From NCBI RefSeq assembly GCF_008831285.2, contig NC_045146.1, positions 23,331,703 to 23,395,702 of the forward strand: 64,000 nucleotides of DNA. Direction: 5' to 3'. Below are positions 13,582 through 26,700 of the stretch, piece by piece. The translations under genes and the position numbers were made by a program. The notes under the pieces were generated by a model, which saw nothing but the letters and a program-made list of their open reading frames with translations, did no database searches and had not been told where the DNA came from. The first letter of the stretch is position 1. Each line of letters starts with the position of its first letter. The stretch is from Nymphaea colorata. Lineage: Eukaryota > Streptophyta > Magnoliopsida > Nymphaeales > Nymphaeaceae.

Positions 13582-13618
13582 CCCAGCATCAGTCCTCCGA
13601 AACAAAGTAGATGCTGGG
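13582..13618. repeat. Hairpin near the LINE 3' end
   Basis: cccagcatc (13582-13590) pairs with gatgctggg (13610-13618) around a 19-base loop. It lies just beyond the last recognisable LINE coding sequence and may be the element's 3' UTR stem, but this is a guess. Confidence 0.4.
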
Positions 13619-13795
13619 CATATAAAATAGGCTTTCCTTGGATTCCCCGTACGCCCAGTTGTGCAGTTACGAAGCAAGTGGGTTACAAACTTTTCAGTAG
13701 ATAAAACTGAAAATGTTGTAATTAATTACCATAACGTTGAGCGGGCCCTCTCATACGTTATAATGGTTTAAGTCAGGCACATGGCCACAACCAAC

Positions 13796-15134
13796 CCAAC
13801 AGTAGACCCTTTATATAAAGTAATACTTGCAAAAGTCACCAAGTTGACGAAACATCACGAAACGTCACAAGTTCTAATCTCGCGAGTTCGTATAGCATCT
13901 AGAATGGCCAGACAGGATAGACCAAAAGTTTTAACATATTGGGCACAAGTCAACCTAAGTCAATGAGAATGAATATCTTGCTTTTTTGCTTAAGCATTTC
14001 ATAGCCTGTTTAGTTAAAAGAAATTGTGCACTAAATTGGTTAGTAGATTAAGTTTATTAAATGCTCATTGTTATCTTTAATGCATAGTCTGACCACACAC
14101 ACACATTATATATATATATATAAGAGAGAGAGAGAGAGAGAGATGATGAATAACTCTAGTCGTGAACGTGCAAAGATAATGGTGCTACAACCTTTTGTGG
14201 TGAACCACTATTTACAAGTTGGCGAATTTAGGTTTTCGTCAGAGGACAAACAGGGTTTTGAGAAGTTATATGTTTGTGGCTTTATGCCCTCTAAGTGCCG
14301 GCTGTATAAGAAATACATTTTACATAATGGAAGAGGATGCACATTAGCTAAATCACAAATAATGAGTGATATTTACAAGATAAGTTGCTTCAATTGGGAC
14401 AGAAGGACCAAAATGTAGCGAGAGAGAGAGAGGCAAAATTGGAAAAGATGAAAGTAACTATGATATCTTGACAAGTGGTAGGTCTTCTATACCCGCTGCT
14501 TTTTGAACATGTATAAATGCTTCTTTGTTACCACACTTCCGTGGGTTTGTTAAATAAAAGTTTTTTTTTTTAATTTAAAAGCTGCACTTTCAGCCACGAA
14601 TTCGAGAGTCTGCCTTACAACTTTTGAATTTCTAGTCGGAACATATTTCTAATTTTCTACCACGTACATTTGTGTGTTATGAATCTTTATGGTTGTGTTT
14701 GATAGTGTCATATTTAAGATTCAAAGCTGTTGAGTAAAAAAATGCAATTTGAGAGATCCTCTTTTTTAAATAATATGAGGAATCCATTTTGCATGGTAAA
14801 TGGATTTAAAATAAAAAGTTCGACCCTAAATTTATAGATCTGAGATCAGCCTTAAATAAATACAAATTAAAATCTAATGACAGACAACCCAACAAAAAAA
14901 CTGCGTTGGTGTCATTACAGCATTGAAGGAGGGATTTGTTTCACGTTCACTTGTGAAATCACGTAACAATGATTATTATCAAACAAGACATTATTTTAAT
15001 TTTTTTTAGTCTTAGAAAATACGTGAAAAATTAACTTTTTTAAAAACAGTTATTTGGTTTTTGGAGGAAAAGGAAAACAGGGTCCTTCCTTTTTTTCTTT
15101 TTTTTTTCCAAATCGTCTTTGATAGATGATGGTA
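13796..15134. other. Non-coding distal part of duplication arm 1
   Basis: Aligns with 36129-37967 in arm 2 with many small indels. No gene seen. It holds a TA/GA microsatellite (14106-14143) and several poly-T runs. At about 14230 it has the unoccupied version of the site where arm 2 carries a 396-bp hAT MITE. Confidence 0.75.
14106..14143. repeat. (TA)n(GA)n microsatellite
   Basis: A (TA)n run at 14106-14122 is followed by a (GA)n run to 14143. The equivalent stretch in arm 2 (36430-36560) has been expanded and rearranged, including a duplicated stretch around the CA/TA tract. Confidence 0.85.
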
Positions 15135-17600
15135 AGCTGCCCAATCAGTTTATATTCTCTAGGACTTGAAACTTCAATGACATATTACAAGGATTCATAG
15201 ACAGAGAACTTGGCGAATTCGAAACCGTTTCGTGGGCCTTTGTCACAACATTTTAACTGTTGATGTTATTCTGCATAAGCAGATCTCAAACAGTGACTGA
15301 TTATTGAATCGGAATTAATTTTATTACCAAAAAAATGTATTCACAGTATACGAAAATAGAGGCTACAATTAAGGACAAACAAGGCACATAAACTGCGAAT
15401 CAAATGACACCGCCTGGTTGTGTCTCAAGGGCATAGCATAACCAAGTAACAAGATGGTTCACACTTCAGGGATCTAAGGTTTGAATCTTATAATTGTTGT
15501 TACATTTCGGCTCACCCAAACTGCAAACAATGATAAGTGTGACACTCGAGTAGAAAGATGTATTTTATGTTCATCTAAACCTTAAAGCAAGCATGAATCT
15601 TAGAAGTATAACTATATGGCCTTTAAGAGTTTTACGTTGAAAGTGTTTCTCCTAAATAAACATTAAAAAGAAAATTGACATCATCCAACACTCACAAAGA
15701 ATCATTAACGAATTTTGAAATTTGCCATGAAAATTGAGGTATTTGGGTTAAAAATAATAATAAGAAAAATGAAGAAAAAACAATTGGCTTTATTAGCATG
15801 TGGATTTTAGCTACTTTACCGTAACGAGGAGTAATCCACTTTACCATATGATCGCAAGCAAGATATGTCTCCGCTTTCACATGTCCACGTCAAATTGACA
15901 CGCAAGGAATATCCGCACTTATCTCGTGAAAAAGAAAAAACCTTTTCTTTTTTCTTTTTGTTCTTTCACAATGCATGATGGAATGAGGCCGACCTTGTAA
16001 ATTGTTGCATAACAATCTTTTGGGTGCAAGGGGTCTACGTTATATATCTTGTAGTTGTAGTCGATGTCATGACCTGAAGTGTTATTTCATTGGACCATAA
16101 AAAGTCTCAAAACATGTTCTATGAATCCAATGAGCAAGTGACACCAGATGGATGGCGAAACCACTCACCTTGAAAAATAAATGAAAAAAGTATGTTAAGT
16201 CCAAACCCATTGGCTTGTGCATCAATTGTTAAACCCTTAAATTGAACTTGATGGTAGTTAGTTTAACAAAACTTTCATTGGCATAAAATAAAGTTTTTTG
16301 TGTTGAAAAATGTTCATAAATTTGAAGTTTTTTAACCCCCACAGGTAGCGGGCTTCATAAGTTTTTCAGCTTTATTTCACAAAGTTTTGTCTACTTGCAG
16401 CTTGCTTTTCTTTGTTTTTGAAAGAAAACAAAATACCAACTACTACATAAAAATTTCTTATTATATTGTTGCATGTAGCCAAAATGAAACTCGTTTTCAC
16501 ATAATTCTTTACCCCTTGTTTTGAGTAAGGTTGGGCATCAGTCGTAGTGACTTGGGTAAAGGCTCGACAAAGTCTAACTCCAGCAGCCCTATAGCCCTTG
16601 CCAGCAGCTGGCCAGAGCGGCTGAAGTAGTTTGTCTAATACTTGCAGCTTGCTTTTTTGTTTATGATAAAAAAAAACAAGCAAACAAATAAAATACCAAC
16701 TACTACTTAAAATTTTTTTTATTATATTGCTGCATGCTGCCAAAATGAAACTCGTTTTCGCATAATTCTTTAGCGCTTGGTTTGAGTAAAGTTGGGCACT
16801 GGCTTGGCTCGAGGCTCGACAAAGCCGGGCTCCAGCAGCTCGTGCTTGGCCTGGTTCACTTCGCAGTCTTCACACTTTTCCCTGTCATCCTTTCCGTATA
16901 ACCCGCTCGGAAGTGAAAAAGTGGAACCTCTATAAGCCAAAGCAGGTCTTGTCCTTAAATTTGGGAAAATAGATTTTAGTTTTACATAATAGGGGAATGG
17001 GCATACTTCTTAGCTTAGACTAGAAAAGAAAAATCCATATAAATGAATGCATAACTAAGTAAACTCATATAATTGAGAACATGAAAATAAATATGTATAA
17101 ACAGAGTTTCACAAAGCTTTTAATATTGATGTTCTTATCTTTTTCAGCTCATAAAATTTAGTACAAGCACTAAGTTTTCATGATTTTTCATTTTTATGAG
17201 TTCCTGCACTTTGCACTCGTCCATTGCTGCTACATATATTTAAAAAGTTAAAATAAGGAGAGGCTCACATAAAAGATGCACTTGAGAGACAAAACTATGT
17301 TCCACGCACATCACTTTGACAGTTTTAGAAAACAAAAGAATGTTGGACAATAGGTAAACCTTAAAAATTCGAACAGTTATGCCATTAGTTCGATCTTCTT
17401 CGTGGTATGCATATGTGTTTTACGTGGAAGAATGTAGTACCTAGTTAAAGGGTGCACTGCTGCCCTTATTCCACCTGCTTCGATAGAAAGACCATTGCCA
17501 ACCCAATTAACTTGGAGCAATTTCTGAATATGAACCTCTAGGAGTTGAACCTATTGCGGAAGTTGATGATGTTGTTTCTGAACGTGGAGACTCTCCAACT
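15135..17600. other. Spacer between duplication arm 1 and the SQS copy 2 promoter
   Basis: No gene recognised. AT-rich, with a pair of diverged direct repeats (16392-16549 and 16639-16799). The right end, from about 17400, should contain the distal promoter of SQS copy 2. Confidence 0.6.
16392..16799. repeat. Imperfect direct repeat, spacing about 247 bp
   Basis: Both copies begin tacttgcagcttgctttt and continue through ataccaactactac and ccaaaatgaaactcgttttc to a shared gagtaa-gttgggca end. Copies are 16392-16549 and 16639-16799 and differ by small indels. No coding potential seen. Could be two fragments of one transposable element. Confidence 0.7.
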
Positions 17601-17617
17601 TGGACGCGCTCGGCGGC

Positions 17618-17625
17618 TATATATA
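17618..17625 (+). promoter_or_regulatory. TATA box of SQS copy 2
   Basis: TATATATA inside ctatatatag, 80 bp upstream of the SQS start codon at 17705. Transcription would begin near 17650, giving a leader of roughly 50 bases. It is the only good TATA element immediately before the ATG. Confidence 0.65.
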
Positions 17626-17704
17626 GAAGAGCGATTTCAGTTTCTTGTTCAACATCTAATCGTGCAAAGGAGAAGATCGAGGTGGAGGGAGAAGGAAGGC
17701 GAAG

Positions 17705-20700
17705 ATGGGGACGTTGGGAGCACTTCTGAAGCACCCAGAGGATTTCCTGGTGCTCGTGAAGATGATGATGGCGTCGAGCCGCGCCAAGAGACAGATCCCT
17801 CCCCAGCCGCATTGGGCATGCTGCTACACAATGCTCACAAACGTGTCTCGAAGCTTCGACCTTGTCATCCAGCAACTGGGCAAGGAACTACGAGACGCGG
17901 TAAGCCTTTGCTCGTCTTTTCTGTTAGTGATGGCTACTTCATCTGATCTTCCTTTTTGCTAAAATTTTTGTGGCTACCAGCCGGTTGTGTTGTGGATATT
18001 GCTGTGTTCTTGAAGAGTGTTGAATCTGTAGCATTTGCTTTGCATGTCGGGCTAGTTCCTGAAAGATGCGAAGATTGGGTGTTGGTGGTAAGTTGGTCTT
18101 GGTATGATGTTGTGGAGGAGTTTTAGTGTCCGCGGTTCTTCTTCCTTTTCTGCGATTTATAGAATGGATGAACGTTGGGTTGAAAAAACTGCGGTTAGAG
18201 AGTTGGATTGGTTTTTACCCGGTTGCTTTTTAGACGCTTTCTTGATGTTCTTAAAGTATGTAGACCATCAGTGCCTTCTGTTCTTGTGGAGTGCAGAACA
18301 TTATTGCTCTGTGCTTTTGGTTCTTCAAGGATCGTGACGGTCCAAATGTTTTCTGCATGTTGTATCGGTGCCGCCAAGATGGAACGATGTGCCCGGTTTG
18401 TTAATTTTTGTGGTTGTTTTTAACGTTCGAGAAAAGTCTATTATTCATAGTTCTTGTCCTCATCCCGTTATTTGTATAATCTCCATCCGGGTATTGCCGA
18501 GTCTGGAGCGAATCTTTGCAATTCCGTATCATATGTATAAGGAAGGAAGCAACAATCATCTGTCCAAATGTTTTCATTTCATGGCGTTAGATTTTGGGAT
18601 TTCTTGTATGTTGAGTGCAGCTTTCTTGTTACGTAATTAAGAATTTATTGTGCTCTGGAGGCAGAGGGAGCAAATCCTTTTGTTGTTTGAAGAAATTGGA
18701 TTGATCATTGGTTGACTGTCATGGTGAATCAGTGAAGCAATAGGGAAAGGATGTTATATAAACTCCCAAGCAAGACAGTTCGGTTTAATTATTGACTTGG
18801 GGTTCGTCATGGTTCAGGCTCTTTGCAATGGTCATCTTCCTTAGTTTATCTTGCTGGTGCTTACAAGGAAGAGTTAGTTGCAGGAGCATGCTACTTCATG
18901 AAGCTACTCCAGGCTCCAGCAGTATAAAAAAAAGCGGATCTTGCATCCCTGGACTGGTCTTTTGGCTTACTGGTTATCACCAAATATCCAGAGGCCAAAG
19001 GTATCTCAAGTGTAATCCTTCGAAGTTGTTTAAATATTAATCCATCTACTGTTTTATTCTTCAATACTGTAGATTTTATTTTTAACGGACAGAAATCTAC
19101 TAGTTGTTATGATACTTTATCCCTTAGCTATTAAGGCGCATCCTTGTATCCAATTAAGAGAGCCACCCTATTGGCAAACAGTTTTTGATGACAGTGTGAG
19201 GGTTCCAATCATATGAAATATCTCTATATGTGAACAGTACAGTAAGAACCTTAAGCTATCAATGTTAACCAACTATGGATGACAAGTTTGGAATAAAACT
19301 TCGGTTTTCATTTAGGATCTCCAAGACAAACTAAGTTTGGCATGTTGCTCAAACTTGTGCCCTCAGTAGCACAAGATTTTGGTTTTGGTTGCTTCTTTAA
19401 GCATCTTGTTTTCCTCTTTCACTGGTATTTTGTTGATATCATTTCTGACTAGTGCCCTTCTAAGTGTCTTTATTTGGACCAGCAAAATATTGGTTAACAG
19501 TGGCTTGTTTTTCATATTTTTTGCAGGTTTGCATTTTTTACTTGGTTCTTCGTGCACTTGACACAGTTGGTTGGTTAACAATCTCCTTCAGTTCTTTTGT
19601 ATTCTACTATGTAGTTTTGTAGGTTACTTTCTTACTTCTACTTGCCAGTGTATATTGTCCTTTCTTTGTGTTTACAGGGCATCCTTCTTTTCTCCTATAG
19701 TTACTTTACTAGGTTGAGTTGAATACTGGTTGTATTAGCTTTCTTTATTTTACACCTCAAAAGTTTTATTCTTCATAATCTTTTCCGTTACTGTGACTGT
19801 GCAATCAATTGTTAAGAGAAGACAAAAACCAATGCAAGGCAGAATTGGAAGAGATCTAAAAAGAAGAAAATTTTGACAAGTAATATAATGATTGATTGGT
19901 TGTGATTTTGGCCTTTCTGCCTTATTGAATTTATCAACTACTGACGAATTTTGCTGCCTAATATGCATTTTTGTGACATTTTAATTTGAAAAAGGATAAT
20001 TAGAATTTTATCCCCCATTTGATTGTTCATTGTTGGTATCTTTTCTCTTTTTCTCTGTTGCAGATTTTAGTTTTTTCAACTCTTTATCACAAAGAATGGC
20101 TTCGAGGGTCATGCAAGAAGAATCAAGATTAAAGAATCTTGATCCAACTGCATTTACAACTAAACTAAAATTAAACTAGAACTTTAGCAAACGATCAAAG
20201 GAACAAGAAGAACCGAAGAAAACTAGCAAACACTTCATTTTTTTCAACTTGACTGACTTACAAAATGACCCAATGTTTCCTTTTATTGAGAAAGGGGTGG
20301 ATTGTGGATCTGGATCCTTTTACAAATACTAAAAATCTAACTAGATCCAATTACAAGATTTGGTTATGCTTTCATCTTGCATCCGACTCCCCTAGTTGGA
20401 GAAGAGTCGCCCTCGACGAGTTTAAATCTTTCATTCTGACAAAATGATTCTTCATCTTAGAGGGTTTGAATAAGGTTTGGATCTGCTGAACAAAAGGACC
20501 CAGGACCCACCGCTCCCCTAATTGGCGGTCAGCTTACTTCTTCATCTTAGAGGGTTTGAATAAGGTTTGGATCTGCTGAACAAAAGGACCCAGGACCCAC
20601 CGCTCCCCTAATTGGCGGTCCGCTTACTTCTTCTAAAGATGATCAAGGTGGCGGCTTAGGTGGTGACTTTGGGGAAGGAACGCAAGCATGGATATGATCT

Positions 20701-23700
20701 AACGGCATTCCTGAATCAGATCCAGTTTCAAATAATGGGAAGAACTGGTTTGGATCTAGATCCGAACTCTTATACCCGTGAATCGGGCGATACGTATCTG
20801 GATCGGGTTTAACATCCGGTTCAGATTGAACCGGTCCCAAAAGGGACCGGCCCAAACCCGCGAGCGCTCGAGTTCCCTCCCTTTCGCCTCAAACAGAGGC
20901 GGAAGGGGCCAACCAGACGGCGGAGAGTGGGCGCTCACCACCGCCCAACCATCCCGTCTAAGGGCGGAAGGCTGCTACCTGTCGCCTCCGGTCCGCCGGC
21001 GGGCGGCGATTCCAGGGGCGGGCCTGGTTTCGGTGGCGACACCTTCGGACTTTGCCCACAAGGTATTCCGCGAGAGCAGGCGGCGTTCTCTTCACTACCA
21101 CCGGCCGGCGACGGGAACGGCGACGTCCGCCGCACCTCTCCTTGCACCACGGGAGTACCCGAGGCTGACGACGCTCCCTTCGGCGGAAACGGCTCCTTCG
21201 TCTGCACATCGGTGAGTGGTTTCGGCAGAAACAAATGACAGTAACAGAGGGGACTTCCTCCAGACGAATGCAGGGGGACTCCGATGGGGACCCTCGAGGG
21301 CTGTTCGCTTCTTCTCATTCTATCATCAGAAGCGCCGACGGCCGAGCGAATGTATGCAACAGCAGGTCCATGAACGATTTGCATGTTCTGCAGAGCCGGA
21401 TGGAACATTTCTCTGAATTCGTCCATTAATCTGTCGAGAGAGACTCTCAATCCATCCACTTTTGTCGCTAAAGCAGCAACTCCTTGTCTAATATACGATA
21501 AATCAGATTCCTGCCTTCCTACGGTCAGCAGCAAGGATTGCTGAACTTGATCTTCCATGTTCGTAAAAGCCTCTGATACCAATTAATGCAAGAAAATCAA
21601 GATTAAAGAATCTTGATCCAACTGCATTCACAACTAAACTAAAACTAAACTAGAACTCAAGCAAACGACCAAAGGAGCAAGAAGAATAGAAGAAAGATAG
21701 CAAATGACCCAATGTCCCCTTTTATAGAGAAAGGGGTGAATTGTGGATCTGGATCCATTTATAAGTACTGAAAATCTAATTAGAGCCAATTACAAGATTT
21801 GGTTATGCTTTCATCTTGCATCACAGAGTCTAATGTTATTTGCACTTTCCTTGTACAGAGGATGACACAAGCATACCTTCTGATGTGAAAGTACCAATTC
21901 TGAAATCTTTTCACAGTCACGTATATGATACCTCTTGGCATTTTTCCTGTAAGATTCTTAAAATCACCTATTTCTGTTTTGCCTCCCTTTTTCTACTACA
22001 ATATTGTTACTGTCTTCTTCTTTTTGACTGGTACAAGAATTGAAATATATTGATTGATGCTGTATATGTTGAGAATCTGTACAGTGCATTGTATATAATT
22101 CAAATTTCGGCGAGGTTACTCTTAACTATTGCCCTTGAATCTTGAGAAGGGTAGCTGGCATATTCTAAAGACGTAGTCCCTGCAGAGGTGATGTTTGATG
22201 TCCTTCATCTCTTATTACCCATAGGGGTTAGAACTTCAAAGTACAAGTGGACGTATAAAACAAATATTCAGCTAATATACATACCATATCCAAAAGGTCA
22301 AAATTTTAGCTATTAAAGCTGTGAATTTCAACGACCACAATTATTACAATATTCAGACTGAAACATTTATTTCAGCTAACGAGGCTGAGAACCACATGTT
22401 TCTCATAAAGCCCTCAACATAAGGCTGGATGGTTAGTTGATTTGGTTGATATTGTTGGCCTTCCACTTTTGTGATGTACCCCCAAGCAAGCTGAAGATAG
22501 ATACCTTAACTGAAATTGAATCTTCTGAGAGAAGGAATCCATCTATTCACATTAAGCCAAGTGAGGAGAACAGGCTTCTGAATTTCCTGCATATAAGAAG
22601 CATGTGCCTCTTTACAGCTTTAAGCATGTCCATTGTCACATTATTTTGTTGGATCTTAGTAGATTAAAATGTCTATTTCTGTGTCCCTAATATGTTGAAC
22701 AATTGATTTGAATAAATGGTGCTAATAACATGTGGGAAACCCAATTTTAGCATTAAACTACTTCAAGATAGCTGGGTTTGATACTAAACCTGATTTTGGA
22801 CATGGACTAATGTCAATGCAAATGGGCTATAAATCTTTGCCTCCAGAAAAATTGCTGGTTGCTTTTTGGTTGTCCTTGTGGGGTTTATTTGTGAGATTTA
22901 CAGTTTAATAATCTCATGGTTTACTTGACTGCATCAAGTAATATTAGCCAACTTGCAGTCAACTGGCTAATGGAAAATTGAATTTCAATTTTGTGCCTAT
23001 AAATGTTGAGCCGCTAAAGCGATGCCTTCATACTGCAAATATTGTATTTTTCCATTACAATTTGTTCCCCAAGATTGAACACAAAGTTGAAGCTGCACGA
23101 AGAATAGATTTTGAGCACCAAATTACTTTGACCAAATACGTAGTGTTTTAACTAGGCTTCCTTGCCACTCAGGTATTCAACAGTAGGCTACATAATCATA
23201 CTGTTCTGGCCTTAAGTGACTTCTGTCTCTTGTTTATGCTGCTTGCTTGTTGTTGAAGGGGAAAGTGAAGTGCAGTATGTACCAAGTAGACAAGCATGGT
23301 TGCAAGCCAGCAAACATGTCCTTACAACTTTAGCAGTTTTTTTCTTCTTTGTCATTTTTTTAATCAAATATTATCATGTATCGTTTGCAGAAATAAAATA
23401 TTCATGTTCATTTGATGAAGGTCAACCATTTTCTTACTTATCCTGACTATATGACACATCATGCATGTTTAGGTGGAACTAAGCACTACAGAGTCCTCAT
23501 GGATCAATTTCACCATGTTTCAACGGCCTTCTTGGAGCTTGGGAAAAGGTTAAGTTTGCTATCCTTAAAGATGTTGACTGTTTGTCCATGCTCTAACTTC
23601 TCCTCATCCAAGTTTCTACCGGTTATAGGTGTGGGAGAGAATAGGTTGGTTGAAGTGTAATGATTGTATATCTCTAATTGAATGTTATCGAAATCCATAT

Positions 23701-26700
23701 GCCGTATAAATCTATAATAAATCATAGTGATAGAAGACATGAAAAGCAATGGTAAGCAATAAGCAAATTTAAGAGGACACTCATAAGCTTATTGATCCTA
23801 GCTCATGATGTTTGCAACAATGTCTTGAAAAAATCCATTGTCAGGTTCCAAGAGGTTTTGGTAGATAGTAGCAAGATGACATGAGAATCATGAATTTTTG
23901 AAGTAGTAAGTTGTTGGTTTACCACATTTGTTTTTCTTTCTGTATACTCATGCTTTGCTTAAGTATACATGTCTTCCAGTAATGTTTGAGAAGGATCCTA
24001 GTACATGTAAGCGCATCACCGTTGTTAATGAAGAATAAATTGGAGTCAAGAAATGCTATTTTCTTGCATTCAATACATCTTTCTAATTGCATTTTGCCTC
24101 TTGCTTGCTTGTTTAGTTATCAAGAGACAATTGAAGATATTACCAAAAGAATGGGTGCAGGCATGGCAAAATTCATTTGCGTGGAGGTACAAATCACAAA
24201 ACCTATTGCCGGTTGTTCCTAGGAAATGAAATAAATCCTAGATTGTAGCTTCATTTATCGGATATTATTGTATTGGACATTTTGGGTCATATTTTATCAA
24301 GTCTCTATGGCTTTCTTTTCTTTTATGGTGAAAACATGTGTATCGTTTTCTTCCAATTACGAGAATAAATTTTCCATCAATTTAACAAAGGCTATTATTA
24401 GCACAAGTTGGGTGTTAGTTGAACTGACCAAAATACCTTAAATGTGTTCTTGTAGCAACAAATATTAGGTGGTTTATTTGTATCTCTTTTAGAAACTAAA
24501 TTGTAAATTTGCCAGGCATTTGCAGTAGAATTGATAGACGAACACCCACGTACATTTCTTTGAAAAGGGTTAGCTGTTTGTTGATTATATGAAAATATTA
24601 TTGTGCTTTTGGTTATTTTCAACACTTTAATCGTTCCTTTGGAAGTCTCTTTTAATAAAGGACATAAACATGCTTAAAAGAAAGAAAAAATTTCTTCCTG
24701 CTCTTGTTATGCAATAAGGTTGCCATTCAAGTTAAGAACCAATCATCATTTAATCATGTTGAAACTTAATAACCACTATTTTCTGTGGTGCTTAGCTGAC
24801 TCCTCCCTTGACCTCTTTCGTTTTTTTCATGTTGATAGGTTGAGACAATCAATGATTATGATGAATATTGCTATTACGTTGCTGGACTAGTTGGGTTGGG
24901 GCTATCCAAGCTTTTCCATGCTTCTCGTTTGGAAGACTTGGCTCCTGATGATCTGTCAAACTGTACAGGGTTGTTCCTTCAGGTTGTCTTTGAAACATTG
25001 GTCAACAAGTTGGTCACAACTGCCATTTGCTAACATTCTTCAGAAATATGGCAATGGATTTGCGGTTCTATGCTGAACCTTACAGTTTTGCTTACTTGCA
25101 GAAAACAAACATTATAAGAGACTACTTGGAGGACATTAATGAAATACCAAAGTCACGCATGTTCTGGCCTCGTGAAATCTGGAATAAATATGTAGATAAA
25201 CTTGAGGTAAATGACTAAAATTTAGATATCAACATGGTGGTCATCATATCAGTGATCAGTCGTATCAGTAACTTATTACTGAAATGTTTCTGAAGCCATT
25301 TAGTTTCTGACTGATATGTCGCACTTTGATACTTCTGCTGCTTTCTAGACCATGTCTTATTGATAGGGAATGATTAGTTAACAATCAGTTGAGTGTGTCA
25401 TTTTGTCATTTCCATCAGGATTTGAAGTATGAGGAGAACTCAGTGGTAGCAGTGAAATGCTTGAATGAGATGGTGACAAATGCGCTTACTCATATGGAAG
25501 ACTGCTTAAGATACATGTCTGCTTTGAATGATCCTAACATCTTCCGCTTTTGTGCTATTCCTCAGGTATCTATGCCACACACACTGGTCTGTTATTGTTT
25601 GATCTTTGGTTTCTCGCTTAAATGATTTTACAAGCAATATATTTGAAGAGAGATCTTTAAAACGAAGTAATGAACTCATATTGTGTGTTCCTTGCCTATA
25701 GTTGCACATGCCTAATTGCTTTCCATCTGGTTCAGTGCATAATTGCTCATCTTTTACATATGTGATTTTTGGTATTCTTGAGTTTTCCATCTTTCTTTCT
25801 GCGAAAAAGCTACTTCATATTGTTATTGTATTTCTAGTACAGGTACATTATATTTCTAATATATAGGTACAGAGATCAGTACATGGTCCCTTATATTGGT
25901 TATGCTCAATGCCACATGAACTCTCTAAAGAGGTTGTCACATCCACACAAGTAGGAGTGGGCAATGAGTCTGGTAACATGAGTTGAGTCGGGCTGGTTCC
26001 AGGCTTGACTTATATGATAAACAGGTCAAATGCAAGCTTGATCTTTGAGCTCGAGTTATCTCAAGGTTGCTCAATTTGGCTTGTAACAATCTACGTATCT
26101 ATTTCTTTTGTTTATACACTTCACATGAAGTGATGTTTGGTGTAGCGGTCACTTCTGTTGCTTTCTGAAAAGGTGGTACAACTGTACAAGTCCAACCTGT
26201 TCTTCTACCCAACTAACCATATTCAATTTTGAACTATGGATAGTGTTGTCAACTACATATGTTCACATTAGTCATGAATTTTACTTGAGTTTGGTGATGT
26301 TAAATGATATAGCAAATTCGTTCATTCATTCATTAGTTTAGTGACTTCGGTCACACAACCTCTTCTTCTTTTTTTTTTTTTTTGTTCATGGTTTCTAACT
26401 TCATGGTCAGGTTCCCACTCCCAAGCTGTTTGAAATTGCTTCAAACCACTATCTGCTTCTGCACTTTCAACCGAGCCCAGCTTCATGTACAACAGTTGAT
26501 ACTTTATTTACCACATAGATACCTCATAGTGTACACCAGTTTATTACTATCCTCTATCCGTGCATCATTTTGTTTCAAAATTTTGTCATTTTGCATGTAA
26601 CCTTGACTTCAAAATTAATTAGAATTTAGAACTAAGATGTTAAACAGAGCACTTGTGTGTAGTTTACCTCTCTTTTCGGAGGCTACTGTTAGGAGTAACT

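Larger units (their letters stand above)
1..15134. repeat. Tandem segmental duplication, arm 1
   Basis: This segment matches 22296-37967 in the same orientation, through exons, introns and flanks. Introns of the SQS gene align almost base for base. The match breaks off at about 15134, just after a shared stretch reading ccaaatcgtctttgatagat. The left edge lies outside the window because position 1 is already inside SQS intron 3. Arm 1 differs from arm 2 by replacement of about 3.9 kb (arm 2 32260-36128) with 5.7 kb of other sequence (8104-13795), and it lacks two hAT MITEs and a 1-kb block present in arm 2. Confidence 0.95.
20112..21820 (-). mobile_element. Short antisense LTR retrotransposon in SQS intron 2
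   Basis: Two direct repeats, 20112-20381 and 21587-21820, both begin TGCAAGA and end TCTTGCA on the plus strand. Next to the right repeat lies a minus-strand primer site (21571-21581), so the element reads right to left: 5' LTR 21820-21587, leader, a gag-like frame (21558-20935), a tandem-repeat region, and 3' LTR 20381-20112. There is no protease, integrase or reverse transcriptase, so at 1.7 kb it is a non-autonomous or deleted form. The LTRs differ by substitutions and a length difference of about 36 bases, so it is not new. I did not find a convincing 5-bp target duplication. Confidence 0.85.

Noticed and set aside
17545-17946. 133-aa open frame over the SQS start
   Set aside because: It runs across the promoter, exon 1 and the donor site in a different frame; the SQS exon 1 frame from 17705 matches the family.
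20778-21238. Two plus-strand frames of over 100 aa in GC-rich sequence
   Set aside because: They lie antisense to the gag-like frame of the LTR element and have low-complexity composition with no known domain.
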